This document shows, piece after piece, positions 38,906 through 48,700 of a stretch of 64,000 bases of DNA; the stretch's first letter is position 1; the number at the start of each line of letters is the position of its first letter. The stretch lies in NCBI RefSeq assembly GCF_009834765.1, contig NZ_WVHP01000001.1, positions 62,001-126,000 on the forward strand. The letters are read 5' to 3'. The notes beneath the pieces are model-generated. The model was not told where the DNA came from. It saw only the letters and a list, made by a program, of their open reading frames with translations, and did no database searches. Both the position numbers and the translations under genes were made by a program. The stretch comes from Saccharibacter sp. EH611. GTDB lineage: Bacteria > Pseudomonadota > Alphaproteobacteria > Acetobacterales > Acetobacteraceae.

Positions 38906-39540
38906 GCTACGCGAACCTCTGCTTCTATCAGGCGTCGTATGGGAGCAAACGCACGCCGATGATGGAGGGTTACTCCCTCCGTTTTAAGACCTGTCATATG
39001 AGCAACCGTGCCATAGCCCGCATTACGCTCCCAACCGTAACCCGGATAGCGTATCGCCAAACGTGCCATCATCCGATCCCGCACCACCTTAGCCAGTACA
39101 GAGGCCGCTGCGATGGAAAGGCTGACCCCATCTCCACCAATCACCGTTGTAACGGGGCAAAGAAGTTGAGGCGCGCGGTTGCCGTCAACCAGCGCTAAGT
39201 CTGGAGCCCTCCCCATAATGAGCGCTAAACGGTCAACAGCACGCTTCATTGCAAGAAAACAGGCTTGGCCGATATTGATCTGGTCAATTTCATCGACCGA
39301 CGCCGCGCCCAGCGCCCAATAGGCCTCTTGGCTCTGGCAGAGCGCCTGATACGCTTTCTCTCTCTTGCGGGTCGTAAGCTTTTTAGAATCATCTAGTAAA
39401 AGAGACAGCTCAGAAGATGGGGCTTGTCTAAAGGCCACAGCTGCCGCAACGACCGGCCCAGCCAAAGGCCCACGGCCAACTTCGTCAACGCCAGCAACAA
39501 GCCCACCATATTTTCTTTCAAGCTCGTAATCTGGCATCAT
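38902..39540 (-). CDS. rnhB: Ribonuclease HII
   Basis: Cuts the RNA strand of RNA/DNA hybrids and starts removal of misincorporated ribonucleotides. The 212-residue product carries the catalytic [11 protein letters not shown] motif near residue 20, ALVDGN near residue 115, and the DG-type second acidic site. Two consecutive ATGs at 39540 and 39537 follow a GAGGGG site; the frame is open a little further to 39558. It overlaps ccrM by four bases. The rnhB-ccrM pair is recurrent in alphaproteobacteria and puts the methyltransferase under the promoter upstream of rnhB. Confidence 0.94.
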   Translation of the reverse strand: MMPDYELERKYGGLVAGVDEVGRGPLAGPVVAAAVAFRQAPSSELSLLLDDSKKLTTRKREKAYQALCQSQEAYWALGAASVDEIDQINIGQACFLAMKRAVDRLALIMGRAPDLALVDGNRAPQLLCPVTTVIGGDGVSLSIAAASVLAKVVRDRMMARLAIRYPGYGWERNAGYGTVAHMTGLKTEGVTLHHRRAFAPIRRLIEAEVRVA

Positions 39541-39581
39541 TGCCCCTCTACTCGTCATACGTCATGACACGGTTACTCCAC

Positions 39582-39607
39582 GAGTCGTTTCTGAATCACT
39601 CCGAGTC
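39582..39607. promoter_or_regulatory. Cluster of three GANTC sites upstream of rnhB-ccrM
   Basis: GAGTC (39582-39586), GAATC (39593-39597) and GAGTC (39603-39607) fall within 26 bp. By chance a GANTC site is expected about once in 256 bp. They lie about 45-70 bp before the rnhB start and roughly 33-58 bp downstream of a consensus TTGACA on the minus strand (39640-39645), so probably in the leader. The Caulobacter ccrM leader also holds GANTC sites that tie its expression to methylation; a similar loop here is inference. Confidence 0.6.
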
Positions 39608-39713
39608 GAAAGGGAAGCCCTTTTTTTATAAAATAAGCCTGTCAAGATAGAAAATATTTTTATCGCTCTGTTATTTCCCCTTCAGCACACTCCCTGTTCC
39701 CCATACTTCAAAC

Positions 39714-39752
39714 AAAAACCCACCGGCCTCGTTAAAGGGCCGATGGGTTTTT
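39714..39752 (-). terminator. Terminator after the GYF_2 membrane protein gene
   Basis: Stem AAAAACCCA-C-CGGCC paired with GGCCG-A-TGGGTTTTT, one mismatch, 8-nt loop, flanked by A- and T-runs. Lies 28 bp past the stop on the minus strand and insulates rnhB. Confidence 0.78.
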
Positions 39753-39779
39753 CTCATCTCAACGCTTTAAACGATTATC

Positions 39780-40502
39780 CTAAATTGTCGTATCATTTTC
39801 CGACGAAGGATCTTTCCCGTCATCTGTGTGTGGCTGGGAAGATGCAGGCGGTTGAGGAGAAGCCTTCTGTTGCTGTGGTGCATGAACACCTTGCTGCATC
39901 TGCGCCATATTCGCATGGATCATTTTGTCTAAAATCGGCCATGATAAAGAAAGAGAAGCCGCCAGTTTTAGTGCGAAAACCAAAACCGCACACGCAGCAA
40001 GAACCCGCCCACGGCCAAGCCGCTCGCGGCGCATGATAAAATAACCCGGGAAGAAAAAATACCACCATACAGAAGGTGGTTGCACCGCTGATGCTTGCAA
40101 AATGCGACGATCCATCATGAGTGCTATAAAGGAAATAGCATAGACGAACAGCACCGGAAGCAAGGGCGTCTCAAGCGTGCCTTTTGTGTAAGCAATATAT
40201 TGGATCAGCAATGCTAATCCATTCGGGACAATCAGATAAATCCATGCCCAAAGAGTAGGAAGAGCGGGCGCATGAGCCTCCTGCTCGCCACTCTCCGCCG
40301 CATTATTATTTCGGAACCGCCCAGAAAGAGAAACCATAAGCCCAGCCTTGATCGCCGGACGCCACTGGTCGCCAAAGTCAGGCGTCCACACCAGAGTATG
40401 GGGCTGTATGCGCCGCTGGACAATCAAACGGATGACTTCAGTCCGCGATACGGGGCCGACTTGCTGACCATTCTGTTCGTAAAACCATTCCATAAATGAC
40501 AA
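39780..40502 (-). CDS. GYF_2 (DUF4339) domain membrane protein
   Basis: The 240-residue product has an N-terminal GYF_2 module of about 50 residues (EWFYEQNGQQVGPV, LVWTPDFGDQWRPA), a fold often tied to protein-protein contacts. Four or so hydrophobic helices follow between about 85 and 200. The C-terminal tail is Gln/Pro/Ser/Asp-rich. The TTG at 40502 stands 5 nt after AAAGAGG; an ATG at 40493 is 14 nt away. This N-terminal-sensor plus membrane layout is widespread but uncharacterised. The gene stands alone with its own terminator. Confidence 0.7.
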   Translation of the reverse strand: MSFMEWFYEQNGQQVGPVSRTEVIRLIVQRRIQPHTLVWTPDFGDQWRPAIKAGLMVSLSGRFRNNNAAESGEQEAHAPALPTLWAWIYLIVPNGLALLIQYIAYTKGTLETPLLPVLFVYAISFIALMMDRRILQASAVQPPSVWWYFFFPGYFIMRRERLGRGRVLAACAVLVFALKLAASLSLSWPILDKMIHANMAQMQQGVHAPQQQKASPQPPASSQPHTDDGKDPSSENDTTI

Positions 40503-40662
40503 CCGGGCCTCTTTTGACGTCGTCTACACACTAATAAAGGATGCGTACCTATCACAAAACAGGCTTCCAAAGCGATATAAAGCGCCTCGAAAGCCCATTT
40601 TATTCTCACAAAAGCTGACTATCCTCTTTCATGGAGGACTACGGTGTACGCTACCTACGCTT

Positions 40663-40953
40663 TTAGGACTTGCAGCGCTTAAGCACCATGCGCCCAATCA
40701 CCAAACCAACCAACGAAGCAATCAGGAGAGAAACAAGCGGCCGATCACGCACAAAACATGTCGCTGCTTCTACAGCATTTTCATTCGCGTCATATAAGTC
40801 AGAAAATTCCTGACGAGCTTTTCCTGTAGCCTGATCAAACTTGCCGTCAACCTGCTTCCCAAGGTCACCTGTCGCACCACCAACGGCGTCTTTTACACGA
40901 CCAGTGGCCTCATCAAGCAAACCTTCTGCCTTGTTTTGTGTTGTACCGACCAT
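40663..40953 (-). CDS. CsbD-like protein with C-terminal membrane anchor
   Basis: Small 96-residue protein. Residues 1-50 follow the CsbD pattern (NKAEGLLDEATGRVKDAVGG, GKQVDGKFDQATGKAR), a family of abundant stress proteins. Residues 67-90 form a single hydrophobic helix after RPL, like the tail of DUF883/ElaB proteins that tether to membranes. It ends in basic residues and a cysteine. The helix suggests a membrane-tethered version of the usually soluble CsbD. It diverges from the RND pump operon across a 344-bp spacer. Function unknown. Confidence 0.78.
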   Translation of the reverse strand: MVGTTQNKAEGLLDEATGRVKDAVGGATGDLGKQVDGKFDQATGKARQEFSDLYDANENAVEAATCFVRDRPLVSLLIASLVGLVIGRMVLKRCKS

Positions 40954-41089
40954 GATTGTCTCCTTATTATGCGCAACCTCAGGAGCTCTGTCTCCCCACG
41001 CTACGCTCGACTACGTGCTGTAACATAACCTACTTAAGAGATATGAAACTGCTCTTGCTAAACTACAAGAGGCAAAAACGGTTATGCTC

Positions 41090-41104
41090 TATGATAGTAT
41101 CATA
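41090..41104. promoter_or_regulatory. Perfect palindrome TATGATA-G-TATCATA
   Basis: Fifteen-base perfect inverted repeat with a one-base centre, 137 bp before the CsbD-like gene and 194 bp before the RND adaptor. Its size suits a dimeric repressor such as a TetR or MarR family member. No such regulator gene lies in the neighbourhood. Confidence 0.4.
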
Positions 41105-41181
41105 AGCTCATGTTATTATTTTATGAAAATGCGTGTAAATCACTTGCCGCTATGGAGAAAGAACTGACCGTTTCTCGAACG

Positions 41182-41195
41182 AAATCCTAGGATTT
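41182..41195. promoter_or_regulatory. Perfect palindrome AAATCCT/AGGATTT
   Basis: Fourteen-base perfect inverted repeat without spacer, 36 bp upstream of the candidate -35 of the pump promoter. This position fits an upstream activator or operator. Confidence 0.4.
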
Positions 41196-41230
41196 AAGGC
41201 CGTATTAAAAACACGTAACTTCTCCACCAA

Positions 41231-41260
41231 TTGAATTATTGCGAAACTCAACGCTATAGG
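41231..41260 (+). promoter_or_regulatory. Candidate sigma-70 promoter of the RND operon
   Basis: TTGAAT (41231-41236) and TATAGG (41255-41260) with 18-bp spacing, about 38 bp before the adaptor start. Confidence 0.45.
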
Positions 41261-41297
41261 GGAACATACCTGTTTTACGAGGAAGAGACAAACGCCC

Positions 41298-42479
41298 ATG
41301 AGCACCAATCCTCCAGCCCGTTCTCGCTATCGTATTGTCTGGGTGGTTATAGGATGTGTACTCCTTCTTCTTGTTGGGTTACGTCTTTTTTACACACACT
41401 CCTCCTCTAAAAAAGCTCACTCCTCTTCAGCACAAGGAGCGCCGCAAGCGGTGGCTGTAGTGCCCGCGCATCGTAAAGATGTCCCTGTCATTTTACAGCT
41501 TCTTGGCACCGTCGTGCCTATCACAAATGTGACCATAACACCCCGGGTTAATGGCCATATTCTCACGGTCTATTACCAAGAGGGGCAGCATGTTCACCGA
41601 GGTGACATTCTCGAGCTTATTGACCCACGTCCTTATGAGGCTTCTCTCCATCAATATGAAGGAACACTCACAGCCGACCGCGCACAACTCGCACGGGCAC
41701 GCGTTGATAATGCGCGTTATCAACGCCTGATTCGTCAAAACTCCGTTGCCGCCATGACAGCGCGAGACCAAGAATTTACCGTCCAGCAACTTGAGGGACA
41801 GGTCAAAGTCGATGAAGCCAATGTCCGCAATGCTGAACTTAACGTGATGTACTGTCATATCATCGCCCCTGTTGATGGGCGTGTCGGTATTCGTGCTCTT
41901 GATGCGGGAAATTATGTGACTGTTGGGCAGTCAGGCGGCTTAACGACCCTCACGCAGATGCAGCCTATCTCTGTCATCTTTACCTTGCCGCAGAATGACT
42001 TGCCCAGTGTGCAAAAACAGCTCAGAACGCACGAAAGCCTCCCCGTCGAAGCGTGGAATAGCGACAACTCACAAAAGCTCGCCTCGGGAACCGTTAAAGC
42101 TCTGGATAGCCAAATTGATACGGCAACAGGAACCGTTCGCCTACGCGGTATTTTCGCCAACGAGGATGAACGTCTTTTCCCGAATGAATTTGTGAATGCC
42201 CATCTTCTCGTGCAAACCCTCCAGCAGGCGCTCATCGTCCCTGGAAGTGCTGTTCAAACAGGCCCTGATGGGGCGTTTCTCTACATTGTAGGCAAGGACA
42301 TGACGGTCTCAATCCGTACGGTCAAAACCGGTTATAGCAACGATACCGATACCGTCATTCAATCTGGCCTTCAGGAAGGTGAAAAAGTCGTTACCGATGG
42401 GATCAATCATCTCCGCCCCGGGAGTAAAGTTTTTATCGCCCCAAGCAGCGCCCCCACAGAGGGGCAGGCCGCCCCTTAA
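41298..42479 (+). CDS. RND efflux periplasmic adaptor subunit (MdtA-like)
   Basis: Membrane fusion protein that joins the RND permeases to the outer-membrane channel. The 393-residue product has a short cytosolic start, one N-terminal helix (about 12-30) and a Ser/Ala/Gln linker. The adaptor body follows: a first lipoyl half (ITPRVNGHILTVYYQEGQHV), an alpha-hairpin (about 125-185), the second lipoyl half (IIAPVDGRVGIR), and beta-barrel and membrane-proximal domains to the end. It heads a four-gene operon whose two different permeases resemble the MdtABC arrangement. Substrates are likely amphiphilic drugs or acids but cannot be told. Confidence 0.9.
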   Translation: MSTNPPARSRYRIVWVVIGCVLLLLVGLRLFYTHSSSKKAHSSSAQGAPQAVAVVPAHRKDVPVILQLLGTVVPITNVTITPRVNGHILTVYYQEGQHVHRGDILELIDPRPYEASLHQYEGTLTADRAQLARARVDNARYQRLIRQNSVAAMTARDQEFTVQQLEGQVKVDEANVRNAELNVMYCHIIAPVDGRVGIRALDAGNYVTVGQSGGLTTLTQMQPISVIFTLPQNDLPSVQKQLRTHESLPVEAWNSDNSQKLASGTVKALDSQIDTATGTVRLRGIFANEDERLFPNEFVNAHLLVQTLQQALIVPGSAVQTGPDGAFLYIVGKDMTVSIRTVKTGYSNDTDTVIQSGLQEGEKVVTDGINHLRPGSKVFIAPSSAPTEGQAAP

Positions 42480-42534
42480 TGTATTTACTTCGCTTTTTAT
42501 TATTGATGCCCTTGCTGTCTGAAGGTTCTGCCGC

Positions 42535-45500
42535 GTGAATCCCTCCCGCCTCTTCATTGAGCGTCCTGTTGCGACCAGCCTACTGATGGTTGCTCTCCTG
42601 CTCGCAGGGCTATTGGGCTACCATTTCCTCCCAATTTCAGCGCTCCCACAGGTCGAATACCCAACCATTACGGTCTCCACCTTCTATCCGGGTGCGAGCC
42701 CTGATGTCATGGGTACATCCGTCACGGCTCCGCTTGAGACACAGCTTGGGCAGATGGCGGGGCTCGATCAGATGACCTCTCAATCCTCCGGCGGGGCGTC
42801 AGTCATCACGCTACGCTTTGGGCTGGATATGAAGATGGACATTGCCGAGCAAGAGGTTCAGGCGGCCATTAACAACGCAGGCTCTCTCTTGCCCAGCGAT
42901 CTGCCCGCGCCGCCCATCTATGCCAAGGTTAACCCAGCAGACACACCCGTATTAACGCTTGGGATAACCTCCAAAACGCTGCCACTTACAGAAGTGGAAG
43001 ATTACGTTAATACGCGCCTTGAACAGAAAATTAGCCAAATATCCGGCGTGGGCCTCGTCACATTATCAGGGGGAAACCGTAAGGCCTATCGTATCCAGAT
43101 CAACATTCCCAAACTCACCTCATACGGGATTGCTCTTGATACGGTTCGCACCATTATCGGCACCATCAACGTCAACTCCCCCACGGGGACTTTTGACGGC
43201 CCTCAACATGCTACATCTCTGCGAATTGATGGACAGATTAAGTCCGTTGATCAGTTGATGAACCAAGTCATTGCCTACCAAAATAATGGCCCTATACGCC
43301 TGCGCGATGTCGGGCAAGTCGTTGAAGGCGCTGAAAATGCCCAGCTCGCGGCTTGGGCTAATCGCACGCCAGCGCTCATCCTCAATGTGCAACGGCAACC
43401 CGGTGCGAATGTGATCTCAGTTGCCGATAATGTACGCGCCATTCTACCGCGTTTACGCCAAGATCTTCCACCGGGAATTGATATTACACCGTTAACAGAC
43501 CGCACCACGACTATCCGTGCCTCTGTTGACGATGTCGGCTTTGAGCTCGTGCTGGCCATGCTGCTCGTGGTGGGGGTGATCTTCCTTTTCCTGTGCAATA
43601 TCCCCGCAACCATTATCCCCGGCCTTTCAGTCCCGCTCTCGCTCATTGGCACATTAGCCGCGATGTATATGCTGGGCTTTTCGCTGGATAATCTCTCGCT
43701 CATGTCTCTGACCATCGCTTCCGGCTTTGTCGTGGATGATGCAATTGTCGTGATTGAAAATATCGCGCGCTTTGTAGAAGCAGGCGATGACCGACGCACC
43801 GCCGCTCTGAAAGGCGCACAAGAAATCGGCTTTACGATTATCTCTCTCACCGTCTCTTTAATCGCGGTGCTCATCCCACTGCTCTTTATGAGCGATGTCG
43901 TGGGTCGCTTGTTCCACGAATTCGCCATGACACTCGCAGTGACGATCATGCTTTCGGCCATCGTGTCCATCACGCTTGTGCCCATGATGTGCGCCCGGAT
44001 GCTCAGCGAGCAAAAAACGACGGATCATCCAAGCCGCCTTGAGCGTTTCGCCGCTTACGTTAATCGTTTTATGAATGCGCTCATTGAGCGCTATGGCCGT
44101 GCGTTAGACGTTGTGCTGCGCCACCAGCCCCTGACCCTCATCGTCACGCTTGGCACCGTTCTATTCACAGCTTTTCTGGCATGGGAAATCCCTAAAGGCT
44201 TCTTTCCTGAACAAGATACAGGCGTCATTCAGGGCATCTCGTCCATGAGCCCCAATATTTCTTTTGACGCCATGAAGGAGCGCCAAGCCGCTTTGGGTCG
44301 CCGTCTCTTACAAGATCCAGACGTCGTCAGCCTATCCTCTTTTGTTGGTGTCGATGGGCAGAACATGACGCTTAATGTGGGCCGCTTCCTCATCAACCTA
44401 AAACCCAAAGAAGAACGCAGCAGCGACCTACACACCATTCTTCAGCGCCTCTCAGCCGAAAGCCACGAGATTGTTGATACGCAGCTTTATACCCAACCCG
44501 TGCAGGATCTCTCTTTAGATTCCACCGTTTCTGCCATGCACTATCAGTTTATGCTGGAAACGCCAGATTATGACGAATTCAGCATCTGGGTGCCAAAATT
44601 TATGGCCGCCCTGCAGAAGGAACCCTCCATTGATGGTGTGACGTCCGACCTTCAATCGGATGGCCTGACAGCGATGATCACGCTAGACCGCACCAATGGC
44701 GCCCGCTATTCCATCACGCCTCAAACGGTTGATAATCTACTCTATGACAGTTTTGGACAGCGCCAAGTCTCGACCATTTACACACAATCCAACCAATATC
44801 GCGTTATTTTAGAAGCCGACCCTGTTTTTCAAACCAGCCAAAAAAGCCTCTCTCAACTTTATCTCCCTGGCATTTCCTCGGCTGCAGGAGGCAGCACAAC
44901 AGGGCCAGCGCGGCAACCAACCTCCGGGCTTGTCCCACTCTCACAGGTCACGCAGCTCTCACGCACATTGTCTCCACTGCTCATTACCCATTACGGCCAA
45001 TTTCCCGCCACGACGATCTCTTTCAATGTGCGCCAAGGACATGCTCTGGGAGAGGCCACCTCAGCGATTGAACGTATCCGCGATAAAATTGGCCTTCCTG
45101 GCTCTTTCCAAACGGCCTTCCAAGGAACGGCTGCGGCTTTCAAGAACTCTTTGGGCAATGAGCTCGGGCTTGTCGTCGCGGCTTTGGTCGCCGTTTATAT
45201 CGTGTTGGGGATTTTGTATGAAAGCTTCATCCATCCCGTTACGATCCTATCCACGCTACCTTCCGCAGCCATTGGAGCGCTCTTAGGACTATACGCCTTT
45301 GGGATGTCGCTGGATATTATGGGGATCATCGGCATTGTTCTGCTGATCGGTATCGTCAAAAAGAACGCGATTATGATGATCGACTTCTCCCTCAGTGCCG
45401 AACGTCAAGACGGTCTTGCTCCTATTGACGCTATCCGACGGGCTGCTTTGCTACGCTTCCGCCCTATCCTCATGACGACCTTAGCCGCTCTCTTTGGGGC

Positions 45501-45702
45501 TCTTCCACTCGTCTTAAGCCATGGTACAGGGGCAGAATTGCGGCGTCCGCTTGGCGTTTCGATTGTCTTTGGGCTTCTTCTGTCCCAGCTCCTCACCCTC
45601 TTTACCACGCCGGTGATTTATCTCTTCATGGAGCGCTGCGCCCAAACCCTGCGCTCATGGGGCCAACGCCGCCCCTCCACGGCCCCTTCTCACCGACCAT
45701 GA
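42535..45702 (+). CDS. RND efflux permease 1 (MdtB-like)
   Basis: Proton-driven inner-membrane pump subunit of the AcrB/MexB superfamily. The 1055-residue protein has the hallmark N-terminus FIERPVATSLLMVALLLAG, twelve predicted helices in two halves, and two large periplasmic loops. The helix IV segment around SGFVVDDAIVVIENI carries the adjacent acidic pair of the proton relay. The start is GTG with GAAGG 9 nt upstream; no ATG fits the N-terminus. It is followed by a second, non-identical permease that starts within its stop codon (ATGA), indicating a heteromeric pump. Confidence 0.94.
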   Translation: MNPSRLFIERPVATSLLMVALLLAGLLGYHFLPISALPQVEYPTITVSTFYPGASPDVMGTSVTAPLETQLGQMAGLDQMTSQSSGGASVITLRFGLDMKMDIAEQEVQAAINNAGSLLPSDLPAPPIYAKVNPADTPVLTLGITSKTLPLTEVEDYVNTRLEQKISQISGVGLVTLSGGNRKAYRIQINIPKLTSYGIALDTVRTIIGTINVNSPTGTFDGPQHATSLRIDGQIKSVDQLMNQVIAYQNNGPIRLRDVGQVVEGAENAQLAAWANRTPALILNVQRQPGANVISVADNVRAILPRLRQDLPPGIDITPLTDRTTTIRASVDDVGFELVLAMLLVVGVIFLFLCNIPATIIPGLSVPLSLIGTLAAMYMLGFSLDNLSLMSLTIASGFVVDDAIVVIENIARFVEAGDDRRTAALKGAQEIGFTIISLTVSLIAVLIPLLFMSDVVGRLFHEFAMTLAVTIMLSAIVSITLVPMMCARMLSEQKTTDHPSRLERFAAYVNRFMNALIERYGRALDVVLRHQPLTLIVTLGTVLFTAFLAWEIPKGFFPEQDTGVIQGISSMSPNISFDAMKERQAALGRRLLQDPDVVSLSSFVGVDGQNMTLNVGRFLINLKPKEERSSDLHTILQRLSAESHEIVDTQLYTQPVQDLSLDSTVSAMHYQFMLETPDYDEFSIWVPKFMAALQKEPSIDGVTSDLQSDGLTAMITLDRTNGARYSITPQTVDNLLYDSFGQRQVSTIYTQSNQYRVILEADPVFQTSQKSLSQLYLPGISSAAGGSTTGPARQPTSGLVPLSQVTQLSRTLSPLLITHYGQFPATTISFNVRQGHALGEATSAIERIRDKIGLPGSFQTAFQGTAAAFKNSLGNELGLVVAALVAVYIVLGILYESFIHPVTILSTLPSAAIGALLGLYAFGMSLDIMGIIGIVLLIGIVKKNAIMMIDFSLSAERQDGLAPIDAIRRAALLRFRPILMTTLAALFGALPLVLSHGTGAELRRPLGVSIVFGLLLSQLLTLFTTPVIYLFMERCAQTLRSWGQRRPSTAPSHRP

Positions 45703-48700
45703 CACTCGCACGCCTCTTTGTTGATCGCCCCGTTGGCACAACACTTATGGCGTTGGCTCTCTTCCTCGCAGGGCTTTTGGGTTACACGCAACTTCCCGTG
45801 TCGGACCTCCCCAATGTTGATTATCCCGTCATCATGGTGACGGCTAATCAACCGGGAGCCTCTCCCTCTGAAATCGCCAGCACCACCGCGGAACCGCTTG
45901 AGCGTCATCTCGGGGCTATTGCCGGTATTCGCGAGATCACATCGCAGTCAACCGTCAACCAAACACGTATTTTGCTGCAATTTGACCTTTCACGCGATAT
46001 TAATGGCGCCGCCCGTGATGTGCAGTCCTCACTTCGCGCCGCACGGCAAGATCTCCCCACAACATTGCGCAGCGATCCAAGCTATATGAAGGCCAACTCG
46101 AATGGCCCACCGATTATGGTGCTGACGCTGACCTCATCCACGCGCACGCCTCAACAGCTCTTTGATTTTGCCAGTAACGTCATTACTCCCGGCCTTGGGC
46201 AGGTTGCAGGCGTAGGCAATGTCGACCTCAAGGGAAGTGCTTTGCCGGCTGTCCGGGTTGAACTCAACCCTCTTCGTCTTTTTCATTATGGCATTGGTTT
46301 TGAAGATATTCGGGCCGCCCTCGCCTCTGCGAATGCCCATACCCCCAAAGGCTTCCTCCAGATCAATGGCAAACGAATGATCTTGGCCACCAATGACCAA
46401 GCCACAGGGGCCCGCGCCTATCGCGATCTCATCATCGCCTATCGCAATGCCCAACCTGTGCGTCTTTCTGATGTGGCCGATGTTGTAGACGGGGCTGAAG
46501 ACCTCCGCCAATCTGGTTTCGTTAACGGTCAAGCAGACATCATCTGCACCGTCTATCCCCAAAGCGGGGCCAATGTTATTAAGACCACGGACGGACTAAA
46601 AGCCAACCTGCCCAAAATCCGCAGCGCTCTTCCCGGCAACACGCAGCTCGACCTCCGCCTTGACCGCTCCACGATGATCCGTGCCTCACTGGCTGATACA
46701 CAGCTCACGCTCATCCTCTCGGTTTTGCTCGTCGTCATCGTGGTGTTGCTCTTCCTACGCCGGCCGACCACCGTTTTAATCCCGGCCATCGTCGTGCCGG
46801 TGTCCATCGTCACAACCTTCGGGCTGATGCGTCTTTTCAACTACCAGCTTGATACAATGTCCCTCATGGCCCTCACCATCGTAACGGGTTTTGTCGTAGA
46901 TGATGCCATTGTGGTGCTTGAAAATATCACCCGCTATCTGGAGATGGGGCATTCTCCACGAGACGCCGCTATTTTAGGAACGGATGAGGTCACATTCACG
47001 GTCATTTCCATCACCCTCTCGCTCATCGTCGTCTTTGCACCGATCTTTCTGATGGAAGGGATCGCCGGACAATTCTTTCATGAATTCGCGATGACGATGG
47101 TCTGTGCTCTCCTCGTCTCGCTTTTTCTCTCACTCAGCCTCACCCCCATGCTCAGCGCCCAGCTTGTGCGTCTTCCAGAGGAGAAGACAGCGTCCCCATC
47201 GCGCTTTTGGGCTGCGGTCAACAATGGGCTAGACCGTGGCCTCCATCTGTTGACCACCGGCTATTCACGCAGCCTGCATCGCGCAGTACGCCACCCGCGA
47301 TTAATTATTCTCTCCCTGCCCCTCACTATCGCTCTTGCAGCCTATCTTTTCATAGTTCTTCCAAAAGAGCTCTTCCCTCAAGAAGATCAAGGCATGCTCA
47401 TGGGACGTCTTGTGGCAGACCAATCTATTTCCTTTCACGCCCTCCAAAACATGACCCGTCAGGCCGAGAAGTTGCTCGCGCGAGATCCTGATGTAGAGAG
47501 TGTCATTGGCGGATTGGGCAAGCGTTCCTCTAACTCCGTAAATTGCTTCATCACACTGAAACCACGCAGCGAACGGCACGATTCTGTTGCCGATACGATT
47601 GCGCGCCTCAGCCATCTCTTCCGCCATAATAGTGGCCTAACGTTACGGCTCCGCCTGCCCAGCCTCATAGGTGGCGGTGCCCGATCCACTGATGGAGCGT
47701 ACCAATATACGCTGCAAGGCAACTCTGCTGAGGAACTCTACGCCTGGACGCCGCGCCTCGTCAGCGCCCTGTCCCACCTCCCCATGATCCGTGATGTCTC
47801 TTCCGATGTGGAACAAAATGGGCGCGGCATCACGTTATTCATCGATCGTGACATAGAAGCCCGCTACAATGTCACACCGCAGCTTATCAGCAACGCCCTC
47901 TATGACGCTTTCGGGCAGCGCTCGGCATCCGTTATTTATGGGCCGCTCAATCAATATCGCGTTATTGTCGAGACAGCCCCTCGTTTTTGGGAAAATCCTT
48001 CCTTCCTGAAACAAATGTGGGTGAGCGTTTCAGGAGGAACGGCTCATGGGGGATATGCATCCAACAATATTCGGGTGCGTCAAAATGGCCCAGTCCCCAC
48101 GACCTTGTCACAAAGCCAGCTCTCCTACCAAAACGCGATGGCCAATGCTCTTGCCGGCGGAAAGTCTGCCTCCAGCGGGGCTGCCGTTACAACGCAGCGG
48201 GAAACACTCGTGCCATTAAGGCAACTTGGAGAGCTCAAGGAAGTTAACGAACCTCTTGCGGTGAATCATCAAGGGCAGTTTGTCGCCACAACGATTTCCT
48301 TCAATCTCGCACCGGGAGCGGCTTTAGGCCCCGCGATGACGGCCATACAAAGTGCCATTGTCTCGCTTCATCTCCCACGCACCATCCAAGGTAGCTTTGC
48401 CGGAAGTGCCGCGACCCTTAAAAAATCCGTCAATCAAGAGCCTCTGCTTATCGCAGCGGCTTTGGCCGTCGTCTATATCGTCTTAGGGATTCTATATGAA
48501 AGCCTCATCCATCCCATTACGATTTTGTCCACGTTACCTTCTGCCGGTGTTGGCGCGCTCTTGTCCGTCGCCTTACTGGGAGAGCCCTTCTCCCTCCTCA
48601 CCTTGATTGGCGTCATTCTCTTGATCGGCATTGTGAAAAAGAACGCTATTATGCTGATTGATTTTGCTGTCGCCGCTCAACGCAACGGATTAAGCCCCCA

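Larger units (their letters stand above)
40954..41297. other. Divergent spacer between the CsbD-like gene and the RND operon
   Basis: 344 bp without a plausible gene on either strand. It holds two perfect palindromes (41090-41104 and 41182-41195) and a candidate pump promoter (41231-41260). AT-rich compared with the flanking genes. Confidence 0.6.

Noticed and set aside
43275-43985. Open frame of 236 codons on the minus strand inside RND permease 1
   Set aside because: Shadow of a highly conserved permease; Ser/Thr/Arg-rich translation without domain similarity.
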